DNA of 5,256 nt from Erysipelotrichaceae bacterium (GTDB lineage Bacteria; Bacillota_I; Bacilli_A; Erysipelotrichales; Erysipelotrichaceae): the NCBI GenBank assembly GCA_003446295.1, contig DMBB01000267.1, positions 224-5,479 of the forward strand. Direction: 5' to 3'. The notes under the pieces are model-generated. The model saw only the letters and a program-made list of their open reading frames with translations. It did not search any database and had not been told where the DNA came from. A program made the translations under genes and the position numbers. This document shows, in pieces, positions 1-5,256 of the stretch (within the stretch, counting starts at the first letter, position 1; every line of letters begins with the position of its first letter).

Positions 1-534
1 AGCGCACCTGTACTGAAGGATACCGATGGAAAGACGCTGAAAGCCGGAACAGACTACGAGAAGACCATTACCTATTCAACAGAGGAGGATGAAGAACTTC
101 CTGAAGTCGTAAATGCGGGAACAGTCGTCAAAGTCACGGTAACAGGTAAAGGCAGCTACACAGGAACAGTATCCACAACATACCGTATCCTTAACACAGG
201 CTGCGACATCAGTAAAGCAACATTCAAGATCGAAAATCAGGAATACACTGGAAAAGAGATCCTGATCACTGATATGAGCCAGTTCACAGGAATAGAGGGC
301 CTTAGGGATGCTTATGTTAAAGATGATGGAGAGGAACTCTATCTGGAACTTGGAAAAGACTTCGAAGTTGTCCCGGGAAGTTATGTAAAAAACATCAACA
401 AAGGAACAGCTAAGGTAACGTTCAGAGGCATTGGGGACTACGGCGGAACAAAGACCGTATCCTTCAAGATCGGACAGAGAAGCATTGTCGATTACTGGCA
501 GGGAGTGAAGAACTTCTTCAGCAAACTGTTCTGA
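1..534 (+). CDS. C-terminal part of a large repeat-containing secreted/surface protein (5' end outside window)
   Basis: The frame is open from the first base and stops at TGA 532-534, giving 177 residues. No start is chosen because the gene clearly begins upstream; the ATG at 274 is internal to a repeat. Two beta-rich repeat units are visible. The first (about residues 1-63) has LKAGTDY, a GKGSYTG turn and ends TTYRI. The second (about 66-159) begins DISKATFK, has EYTG, GKDFEV and GIGDYGG and ends VSFKIG. These match the last two repeats of the 1396-residue protein encoded downstream (LKAGTDY, TTYRV, SKAT, GTGNYTG, FTIVG), so the two genes are paralogs at least here. The protein ends in a short aromatic, amphipathic tail, DYWQGVKNFFSKLF. 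No LPXTG motif, hydrophobic anchor or wall-binding repeat is present. Function is unknown; a secreted adhesin or scaffold role is inferred from the domain type only. It is followed 8 bases later by its own terminator. Confidence 0.9.
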   Translation, partial: SAPVLKDTDGKTLKAGTDYEKTITYSTEEDEELPEVVNAGTVVKVTVTGKGSYTGTVSTTYRILNTGCDISKATFKIENQEYTGKEILITDMSQFTGIEGLRDAYVKDDGEELYLELGKDFEVVPGSYVKNINKGTAKVTFRGIGDYGGTKTVSFKIGQRSIVDYWQGVKNFFSKLF

Positions 535-542
535 ACAACTGT

Positions 543-574
543 ATAGGGGCAGCCGCATGGCTGCCTCTGTTTTT
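543..574 (+). terminator. Rho-independent terminator of the upstream partial gene
   Basis: A 10-bp stem (AGGGGCAGCC at 545-554 with GGCTGCCTCT at 559-568, one G-T wobble) closes a GCAT loop. It is followed by G and a run of five T (570-574). It lies 8 bases after the TGA at 532-534, so transcription of the upstream gene probably ends here and the next gene needs its own promoter. Confidence 0.9.
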
Positions 575-630
575 GAGCCCTGAAAACTTATAGTACGAGA
601 AGCTGGTCGACAAAAATAGACCGGATTCTT

Positions 631-647
631 TTTGATATACTTTGATA
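631..647 (+). repeat. Direct repeat TTTGATA-TAC-TTTGATA over the promoter
   Basis: TTTGATA occurs at 631-637 and again at 641-647. The copies are 10 bases apart start to start, close to one helical turn, and they straddle the candidate -10. This spacing would suit a regulator binding one DNA face. It could also be chance in an AT-rich stretch. Confidence 0.4.
633..641 (+). promoter_or_regulatory. Candidate extended -10 promoter of the 1396-residue protein gene
   Basis: TGATATACT matches the extended -10 form TGnTATAAT with one mismatch in the hexamer. No good -35 lies at the usual spacing: 613-618 reads AAAATA, and the TTGACA-like TCGACA at 607-612 is 23 bases from the hexamer. An extended -10 can work without a good -35. 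A start of transcription near 648 would give an untranslated leader of about 50 bases. A second -10-like hexamer, TATAGT at 589-594, is an alternative. The intervening terminator makes a promoter in 575-690 likely; its exact position is inference. Confidence 0.4.
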
Positions 648-657
648 AGATATTCAG

Positions 658-683
658 ACAGCATGACCCTTCGTGCATGCTGT
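658..683 (+). promoter_or_regulatory. Perfect 8-bp inverted repeat / leader hairpin before the RBS
   Basis: ACAGCATG (658-665) is exactly complementary to CATGCTGT (676-683) with a 10-base loop ACCCTTCGTG. It ends 4 bases before the GGAGG ribosome binding site of the next gene and has no T-run after it, so it is not a terminator. It could be an mRNA leader structure that affects stability or ribosome access, or a DNA operator for a dimeric regulator. The sequence does not decide between these. Confidence 0.5.
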
Positions 684-687
684 AAGC

Positions 688-692
688 GGAGG
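688..692 (+). promoter_or_regulatory. Ribosome binding site fixing the start at 698
   Basis: GGAGG lies 5 bases before the ATG at 698. The start is confirmed by the signal peptide that begins there; the next in-frame Met (residue 21) would fall inside its hydrophobic core. Confidence 0.85.
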
Positions 693-697
693 TATAT

Positions 698-781
698 ATG
701 TACGGTCAATGTAAAAAGATCCTTTCGGTTACTCTGAGTGTGCTCCTGTCATTCGGTATGATACAGATCCCTGTATCTGCA
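698..781 (+). other. Sec signal peptide of the 1396-residue protein (residues 1-28)
   Basis: Residues KK at 6-7 give the positive N-region. ILSVTLSVLLSFGMIQI forms the hydrophobic core, and VSA at 26-28 is a type I signal peptidase site before EDEA. No lipobox Cys follows the core, so this is not a lipoprotein. Confidence 0.88.
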
Positions 782-3700
782 GAAGATGAAGCTACTCCGG
801 AAGAAGAGGTCACACTTGAACAGGTGGAAACCGAAGAACAGGAAGACGAACCTGTATTTGAGGAGATCACCGAAGAAACAGAGGAAGAACCTTTTGTGAT
901 CGAAGAGTCTCAGGAAGAGGAGGAAGTGATTCCCGAAGTTCCGGAAGAAACAATCGATGAAGAAGCTGAAGAGCTTCCGGAAGAGACAGAGCTTCCTGAA
1001 ACATCAGAAGAGGATCCTGCAGAGGCATTGCCTCAAGGCGGTGATATTGAAACACCGGAAATCGGCGATGACCCGGAGCCGGGACCTGCTTATACATATA
1101 ATGACTATACGAAAGTTCTGACGATCTACCGGATCGGAGAAGATTATACGTATGAAAATAAACCGGAATGGTACGATATCCGCGGTAAGGTAAAGAAGAT
1201 CGTTTTTGAGGGTGATGCATTGAACGCAGAGCGGATCGGTGACATGAGTTTTTACTTTTTCACCAGTCTGCAGGAAGTCACTCTGCCTCCGAATCTGAAA
1301 GAGATCGGATATGAAGCATTCTATTCTACGAAGAATCTCAAGAATCTGGAACTTCCGGAAACACTGGAAGTCCTCGGAGAATACGCACTGTATAACATTG
1401 GTGCCGCAAGGATCGATCTTCCGGCTTCAATAAAATCAATAGGAAATACTTCACTCCATTCATATGATCTGAAAGATATTTATTATGCCGGAACGTATGA
1501 ACAGTGGCTTGCGTTTAACTGCAAATATCATGATGCCAGTATCCATACAACTGATTATGACGAGATCAGGGTTCAGAAAGTAACATACGAAGTACCTAAG
1601 GTAAAGATCCCTGTCGGATTCAGAATGCAGATCAAGACGATCGTTGAACCGGAAAATGCTCATTGTCAGCAGACTGAGAGCTGGAGCTCTTACCCGAATA
1701 ATATTGTAAGTGTTGATTCCTCAGGCATGCTGACAGGATTGAATGCAGGTAAAACGACAGTTTATGGAAATATTGACGGTGAGCGCAAGTCCGGAAGTTT
1801 TGAGATCGAAGTTATCAACAACTCCGGCAAGGCAGGAAAACTGGACTGGGTATATGAGAACAGAGTCCTGACACTGAGCGGAAGCGGCGCAGTTCCGGAC
1901 TATTCATCATCTGAAGCACCATGGTCATCATTCGTTGATGAAATTGATGCTGTTGTATTTGGAGATGCAGTCACTTCGATCGGGGCAGGTGCGTTTAAAA
2001 ATGCAGCAGCCCTGAAGGCTGTCACACTTCCCGAAAGCATGACAGCAGTCGGAGCAGGTGCTTTTGAAGGAAGCGGAGTGGAGAGTGTGACACTTTCAAA
2101 TGGTGTCAAAACGATCGGTGCAGATGCATTCAAAGATACACCGCTGAAAGAAGTCTTCTTTACCGGAACAGAGGAAGAATGGAATGCCATTGATATCCAG
2201 GATGAAACACTGCTGTCCGATTCATTGCTTGTATATAAAGAATTGATCTCTGTATCAGGACTGAAGCTCAATGTTGTTTCAAAGATCGTTTATGATCTGA
2301 ACGAAACCTTCCAACTGGTCCCGGAAGTACTGCCGGAAAACGCAACGATACCGCTTATCAGATTTTCATCTGATAATGAAGCAGTCGCGACAGTGACAGC
2401 TGTGGGCGATGTATTCTTCAACGGATATGGAACTGCCATCATTACAGTCACCAGCATTCAGAACCCGTCTGTATATGAGATCTGCACCGTTACGGTACGT
2501 GAAGCAAAAGAGATGGGTGCTGTTACAGCAGATGTTGAACCGGGCACAGTTGATGCAGGTACGATCGTCAGCCTGAGCGCTGAGCCGGAAGATGCACAGA
2601 TCTGGTATTCCCTGGATGGTGTGACAATACCTTCACCGGAAGCAGAGAACTGCTATCTGTACAGTGAACCGCTGAACATTTCGGTAGATACAGTGATCAT
2701 GGCAAGAGCGTTCAAGGATGGCTTCACAACAGGCGATACAGTCTATACCTTTGCCTATACGATGAAGACACCTGAACAGCTGATCGAGAACGAAGAAGAC
2801 TACAAACGTTATCTGGAACTGGATGATGAAGCTAAAAAGGGTATCTGGGCAGGCGGCATGCCGTATGAAGAAGACATCGTTTATACCGGAAGCCCGATCA
2901 CCTTTGATCTGCGTCTGTATGAAGGAACAAAGCTTTTGGAAACAGGTAAAGACTATAAGGTCTCTTACAAGAACAATACGAAAGCATATACAGGCAGTCT
3001 TTTGGATAAGAAGGCACCAGTGGTCACATTGACCGGTCTGGGCGGATATCAGTTCACGCTCAATTGTCAGTTCAGGATCTATCCGAAGGATATCAGTGAT
3101 GAATCCGGTGATATCGTGATCAAGCAGGTCTTCGCGCCTTATTCCAATAAAAAGCAGAACCCGGTACCGGAGATCACACATGTTTCCGGAAACAGGACGC
3201 TGAAATACAACACAGACTTCACGATCGATGAGTACCAGAACAAGAACGGCCTGACCGGTTCCGGAACCTATACCCTGACACTTCACGGTAAAGGCAACTA
3301 TACCGGGACTGCAGAAGGCATAGCTGTCATTGTTGAACCTGATCAGGTCAGCGTTTCCAAACTGACGATCAGTAAGATCTCAGCCTGCACATTTGATCCG
3401 TTTGCGGAAAACTACGAGTGCAGACCGAAAGTGACTGTCAAAAACGGCAAGACTGTTCTGACGGAAAGTACTGACGGTGCTACAGGGGATTACAAAGTCA
3501 CATATCAGAACAACAAAAAGCCGGGTACAGCTTCTGTGATCATTGAGGGACTTGGCGAACAGTTTAAAGGTTCAAAGAAAGTAACATTCAAGATCAATGC
3601 TGTTGCCCTCAGCAAGGCTTCGATCACACTGGAAAAAACAAAATTCACCTACAACAGACAGCCGCATAAGATCACAGAGACCGTTGTGTTTAAAGACAAA

Positions 3701-4888
3701 ACCGGCCGTTCCGTGACACTGATCGCCGGCAGGCATTATACGGTCAGCAGAACAGAAGTTACCAACGCTGGTAAGTATACGATCCAGTTCAAAGCAGTGG
3801 AAGGCAGCGGATTCACAGGAACTGTCAAGAAGACAGTGACGGTGAACAAAGCCAGCCCGAAGAACAATAAGCGTGTCAAGATCGTATTCATGACCGGCAA
3901 GCCGGAAGCACCGTATTCCAAAGACGGAGCCAAAGTAGATATCAGAGTCGTCTATTATACAGGTGAAGATCCGGATGGATATGAATACATCAGATATATC
4001 AATGATCCGACCATCTGTATTCCGCTCGTTGAAGGAAAAGATTATAAGATCACTTACAAAAACAACAAGACTGTGTCGAAGGGTATGAACAATCCTGCTG
4101 TTGCGACAGTTACTCTGATCGGAAATTATACAGGCAGCACGAGTTATGAATTCTATATCTACGCTGCTGAAAGCATGTATCTGAGTCTGTCTGCTTCGGA
4201 TAAGGCATATACCGGAAAAGCAGGTGATTTCAAGTCATCTCCGGTAGTCTATGACGGATCCAAATCATTGAAAGCAGGAACGGATTATCAGAAGCTGTAT
4301 TTCACAAGCTATTATTACGAATATGACACGATGCTTGAAAACGGCATCGTCAGGGCAGCCGGTACGAAAGTAGGTGCGTTTGACGTGGTACCTTCAGGAA
4401 CAACGATCCGTGTAACGATGCGCTTCCAGCTGAAGGGAAAATATGTGAGCAGTTCGTATAGTGTATTAGGTTATCCGGTTCCTTATACAGAGCTTACAAC
4501 AACATATCGTGTTGTCAGGGGTTCACTTTCCAAAGCTACATGCAATTTCTCCTACCATGGTAAGTATCTTGCAGGACGTGCAAATGATTATTACTATACC
4601 GGAGACCCGATCGAACCGGGCAAGGATTCCATGGAAGTGTTCGTAGACGGTGTACGTCTTAAGAGTTCGGACTACCGTATCATCGCATACAAGAACAATG
4701 TCAACATGTCCAATGTGAAAAAGAAGCAGTATGCGTCTGTCCTGATCGAAGGAACAGGCAATTACACCGGAAGGGCAGAACTGAAATTTACGATCGTCGG
4801 GATGGCACATGTTACAACCACCTGGGATGAAGTTCTTGAAATATTCGGATACAGAAAATACGACAATACAGCAGTACCGACACTGTAA
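698..4888 (+). CDS. Large secreted multidomain protein: acidic stalk, (LRR_5-Big_2)x2, chitobiase-C-like domain, seven tandem beta-rich repeats
   Basis: This is a complete gene of 1396 residues (ATG 698, TAA 4886-4888). Domains in order are: signal peptide 1-28; acidic linker 29-130; BspA/Treponema-type LRR about 133-285; Big_2 Ig-like about 290-373; second LRR block about 380-513; second Big_2 about 516-601; chitobiase C-terminal-like domain about 608-688; linker 689-725; then repeats at about 729-798, 805-880, 886-966, 972-1050, 1058-1155, 1160-1273 and 1276-1368; tail 1369-1396. LRR_5 and Big_2 domains are known from bacterial surface adhesins, so an extracellular binding role (host, mucin, glycan or other cells) is the reasonable inference. 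No catalytic domain is visible. No LPXTG, SLH, choline-binding or transmembrane anchor is found at the C-terminus. The last two repeats and the tail (TWDEVLEIF) match the end of the gene just upstream. It has its own RBS and terminator and probably its own promoter. The specific ligand is unknown. Confidence 0.95.
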   Translation: MYGQCKKILSVTLSVLLSFGMIQIPVSAEDEATPEEEVTLEQVETEEQEDEPVFEEITEETEEEPFVIEESQEEEEVIPEVPEETIDEEAEELPEETELPETSEEDPAEALPQGGDIETPEIGDDPEPGPAYTYNDYTKVLTIYRIGEDYTYENKPEWYDIRGKVKKIVFEGDALNAERIGDMSFYFFTSLQEVTLPPNLKEIGYEAFYSTKNLKNLELPETLEVLGEYALYNIGAARIDLPASIKSIGNTSLHSYDLKDIYYAGTYEQWLAFNCKYHDASIHTTDYDEIRVQKVTYEVPKVKIPVGFRMQIKTIVEPENAHCQQTESWSSYPNNIVSVDSSGMLTGLNAGKTTVYGNIDGERKSGSFEIEVINNSGKAGKLDWVYENRVLTLSGSGAVPDYSSSEAPWSSFVDEIDAVVFGDAVTSIGAGAFKNAAALKAVTLPESMTAVGAGAFEGSGVESVTLSNGVKTIGADAFKDTPLKEVFFTGTEEEWNAIDIQDETLLSDSLLVYKELISVSGLKLNVVSKIVYDLNETFQLVPEVLPENATIPLIRFSSDNEAVATVTAVGDVFFNGYGTAIITVTSIQNPSVYEICTVTVREAKEMGAVTADVEPGTVDAGTIVSLSAEPEDAQIWYSLDGVTIPSPEAENCYLYSEPLNISVDTVIMARAFKDGFTTGDTVYTFAYTMKTPEQLIENEEDYKRYLELDDEAKKGIWAGGMPYEEDIVYTGSPITFDLRLYEGTKLLETGKDYKVSYKNNTKAYTGSLLDKKAPVVTLTGLGGYQFTLNCQFRIYPKDISDESGDIVIKQVFAPYSNKKQNPVPEITHVSGNRTLKYNTDFTIDEYQNKNGLTGSGTYTLTLHGKGNYTGTAEGIAVIVEPDQVSVSKLTISKISACTFDPFAENYECRPKVTVKNGKTVLTESTDGATGDYKVTYQNNKKPGTASVIIEGLGEQFKGSKKVTFKINAVALSKASITLEKTKFTYNRQPHKITETVVFKDKTGRSVTLIAGRHYTVSRTEVTNAGKYTIQFKAVEGSGFTGTVKKTVTVNKASPKNNKRVKIVFMTGKPEAPYSKDGAKVDIRVVYYTGEDPDGYEYIRYINDPTICIPLVEGKDYKITYKNNKTVSKGMNNPAVATVTLIGNYTGSTSYEFYIYAAESMYLSLSASDKAYTGKAGDFKSSPVVYDGSKSLKAGTDYQKLYFTSYYYEYDTMLENGIVRAAGTKVGAFDVVPSGTTIRVTMRFQLKGKYVSSSYSVLGYPVPYTELTTTYRVVRGSLSKATCNFSYHGKYLAGRANDYYYTGDPIEPGKDSMEVFVDGVRLKSSDYRIIAYKNNVNMSNVKKKQYASVLIEGTGNYTGRAELKFTIVGMAHVTTTWDEVLEIFGYRKYDNTAVPTL
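782..1087 (+). other. Acidic low-complexity stalk (residues 29-130)
   Basis: About 44 of residues 29-120 are Glu or Asp (39 Glu by my count). No Lys or Arg occurs between the predicted cleavage site and residue 139. Pro is spaced through it in short LPEE, VPEE and EEP motifs. At DNA level it is rich in GAAGAA/GAAGAG. It is likely an extended, unstructured, strongly negative spacer after the mature N-terminus. Such Glu/Pro linkers are common in large Firmicute surface proteins; their role here is inferred. Confidence 0.8.
1085..1813 (+). repeat. First LRR_5 + Big_2 module (residues 130-372)
   Basis: The LRR part opens with a cap (YNDYTKVLTIYRIG ... PEWYDIRGKVKKIVF) and runs through repeats such as SLQEVTLPPNLKEIGYEAF and NLKNLELPETLEVLGEYAL. 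It closes with DIYYAGTYEQWLAF. The Big_2 part has the canonical signature NNIVSVDSSGMLTGLNAGKTTV at about 334-355. The LRR is short, with about four recognisable repeats. Confidence 0.85.
1829..2503 (+). repeat. Second LRR_5 + Big_2 module (residues 378-602)
   Basis: This repeats the first module's architecture: cap LDWVYENRVLTLSGSGAVPDY ... APWSSFVDEIDAVVF, then AFKNAAALKAVTLPESMTAVG and VESVTLSNGVKTIGADAF, closing with EVFFTGTEEEWNAI. The Big_2 part has DNEAVATVTAVG and GTAIITV at about 559-584. The cap is closer to the family form (GSGAVPDY) than in the first copy, so the first copy has diverged more or has a different ancestry. Confidence 0.85.
2519..2761 (+). other. Chitobiase/beta-hexosaminidase C-terminal-like domain (residues about 608-688)
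   Basis: The pattern is VEPGTVDAGTIVSLSAEP, then QIWYSLDG, a short loop with Pro, YLYSEPLNISVDTVIMARAFKDGF and a final beta strand VYTFAYTM. This fits the small CHB_HEX_C-type (FN3-associated) beta domain, in which a 'YTxDGxxP ... Y ... I ... ikAxAxxxG' signature recurs. In other proteins it is an accessory beta-sandwich beside enzymes or adhesion domains. No hydrolase domain accompanies it here, so it is likely structural or ligand binding. Confidence 0.7.
2873..4798 (+). repeat. Array of about seven degenerate tandem beta-rich repeats (residues 726-1367)
   Basis: Units of roughly 70-115 residues share an opening YTG or YxxxP motif and a central [GA][KT]DYKvxYKNN strand-turn. They then have a V[TLS]xxG.G.Y.G turn and a closing [FY].I strand. 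Clear copies of the central motif are GKDYKVSYKNN (750-760), GDYKVTYQNN (930-939), GKDYKITYKNN (1113-1123) and SDYRIIAYKNN (1324-1334). Closing turns include GKGNYTG (864-870), IGNYTG (1141-1146) and GTGNYTG (1352-1358). The fifth and sixth units carry insertions that make them longer. DNA of matching motifs differs at many synonymous sites, so the expansion is old. I read them as a stalk of Ig-like beta domains; no exact family name is claimed. Confidence 0.8.
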
Positions 4889-4920
4889 ACAGGACAAACA
4901 GACTACCGCATAAAGCAATT

Positions 4921-4965
4921 GAGCTGCAGAAATCAGGATCAAACCTGAGCACTGCAGCTCTTTTT
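4921..4965 (+). terminator. Rho-independent terminator of the 1396-residue protein gene
   Basis: GAGCTGCAG (4921-4929) pairs perfectly with CTGCAGCTC (4952-4960). An inner stem TCAGG/CCTGA (4933-4937 with 4944-4948) and a 6-base loop extend the hairpin. TTTTT follows at 4961-4965. It lies 32 bases after the stop codon. Confidence 0.9.
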
Positions 4966-4970
4966 GGATT

Positions 4971-4994
4971 AAAAACACCGGAATGAATCCGGTG
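4971..4994 (-). terminator. Rho-independent terminator of the minus-strand gene
   Basis: Read on the minus strand, CACCGGA and TCCGGTG form a 7-bp stem with a 5-base loop (4976-4994), followed by TTTTT (complement of AAAAA 4971-4975). It starts 7 bases past the stop of the minus-strand gene. Only five bases (GGATT) separate its T-run from that of the opposing terminator. Confidence 0.88.
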
Positions 4995-5001
4995 CGTATG
5001 A

Positions 5002-5256
5002 TCAGCCTGCTGTATCTCCTGTATATGCGTCACTGACAACAATGATGACTTTATATTCCGGGGAAACAGATGTAATGGCAGGCTGGAAGATCTCCCATGT
5101 TTTCATGATCGCAAATTCATCTGCCTGATCAATGAATTTCTTCTCACTGAGTTTGTTCTCCAGTGAACCATAGGCAGACTGTTCCAGTTCATTCTGCTGT
5201 TCGGCAGTCAGGGAAATATCCCCGAATGCCAGCAGACCGTGTTCAGTGTCACTGAA
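5002..5256 (-). CDS. C-terminal part of a minus-strand protein, possibly DUF4230-like (5' end outside window)
   Basis: The minus strand is open from the right edge to TGA at 5004-5002, giving 84 residues. A dedicated terminator follows directly, which supports a real gene end. The fragment begins FSDTEHGLLAFGDISLT. It then has a helical stretch with EQQNELEQSAYGSLENKL and FIDQADEFAIMKTWEIF, and ends in a beta strand YKVIIVV plus a short tail SDAYTGDTAG. The order 'long helix, second helix with A..A, then a [FY]x[IV] strand near the C-terminus' recalls the end of DUF4230-type membrane-anchored proteins, but this is recall of a pattern only. It does not share the repeat motifs of the plus-strand genes, and it converges on them, so a functional link is not implied. 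Confidence 0.75.
   Translation of the reverse strand, partial: FSDTEHGLLAFGDISLTAEQQNELEQSAYGSLENKLSEKKFIDQADEFAIMKTWEIFQPAITSVSPEYKVIIVVSDAYTGDTAG

Noticed and set aside
607..612. TCGACA as a -35 box (one mismatch to TTGACA)
   Set aside because: No acceptable -10 lies 16-18 bases downstream, and the good TATACT hexamer is 23 bases away.
603..633. Possible second terminator: CTGGTC/GACCGG hairpin followed by ATTCTTTTT
   Set aside because: The stem is only 6 bp with a wobble and a 10-base loop, the T-run starts 4 bases after the stem, and a much stronger terminator already lies at 543-574.
76..678. Minus-strand open frame of 200 codons across the end of the first gene and the intergenic gap
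   Set aside because: It runs antisense through a well-supported coding frame, the terminator and the promoter region. Its translation is Cys/Ser/Phe-rich without domain logic. It is a shadow frame.
518..709. Minus-strand open frame of 63 codons covering the intergenic region
   Set aside because: It contains the terminator hairpin and the promoter/RBS of the plus-strand gene antisense, and its product shows no recognisable motif.
992..1006. LPETS in the acidic stalk (residues 99-103), and a similar LPETL at residues 219-223, both resembling an LPXTG sorting motif
   Set aside because: Both lie in the N-terminal fifth of the protein, with no hydrophobic stretch and basic tail after them. The first is part of a Glu/Pro low-complexity pattern and the second is part of a leucine-rich repeat.
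2633..3286. Minus-strand open frame of 217 codons inside the large gene
   Set aside because: It is fully antisense to the repeat region, and the plus strand has clear domain content there. The openness follows from the codon bias of the real gene.
4812..5042. Minus-strand open frame of 76 codons spanning the convergent terminators
   Set aside because: It crosses both terminator hairpins and overlaps the ends of two better-supported genes in other frames.

Overview
The window comes from a low-to-mid GC genome, and every readable gene is protein coding. It most likely belongs to an anaerobic, gut- or rumen-type Firmicute of the Erysipelotrichia or Lachnospiraceae kind. That guess rests on strong GGAGG ribosome binding, short hairpin-plus-T-run terminators, and very large secreted proteins built from BspA-type leucine-rich repeats, Big_2 Ig-like domains and degenerate beta-rich 'YTG ... 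GKDYK.xYKNN ... GxGNYTG' repeats. No marker gene fixes the genus.

Layout. Positions 1-534 (+) hold the last 177 residues of a repeat-rich protein whose start lies outside the window. It is closed by a clear terminator at 543-574. A roughly 120-base regulatory gap follows, with a candidate extended -10 promoter, a direct repeat on the promoter, a perfect 8-bp hairpin and a strong RBS. Positions 698-4888 (+) hold a complete 1396-residue secreted protein. Its order is signal peptide, Lys/Arg-free acidic stalk, [LRR + Big_2] twice, a chitobiase-C-terminal-like domain, and about seven tandem beta-rich repeats. It ends at an intrinsic terminator (4921-4965). A second terminator of opposite polarity (4971-4994) serves a gene entering from the right on the minus strand (5002-5256, C-terminal 84 residues only). 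That fragment weakly recalls the end of DUF4230-type proteins.

How the genes relate. The two plus-strand genes are tandem paralogs at least at their C-termini. Both end with the same pair of repeat domains (LKAGTDY ... TTYR[IV] ... SKAT ... GxG[DN]Y) and a short tail reading WxxVxx[FI]F. They are separately terminated, and the second appears to have its own promoter, so this looks like a cluster of individually controlled surface or secreted proteins rather than one operon. Neither end carries an LPXTG sorting signal, an SLH domain or a transmembrane anchor, so how they stay on the cell, if they do, is open. I see no RNA gene, CRISPR array, insertion sequence or attachment site.
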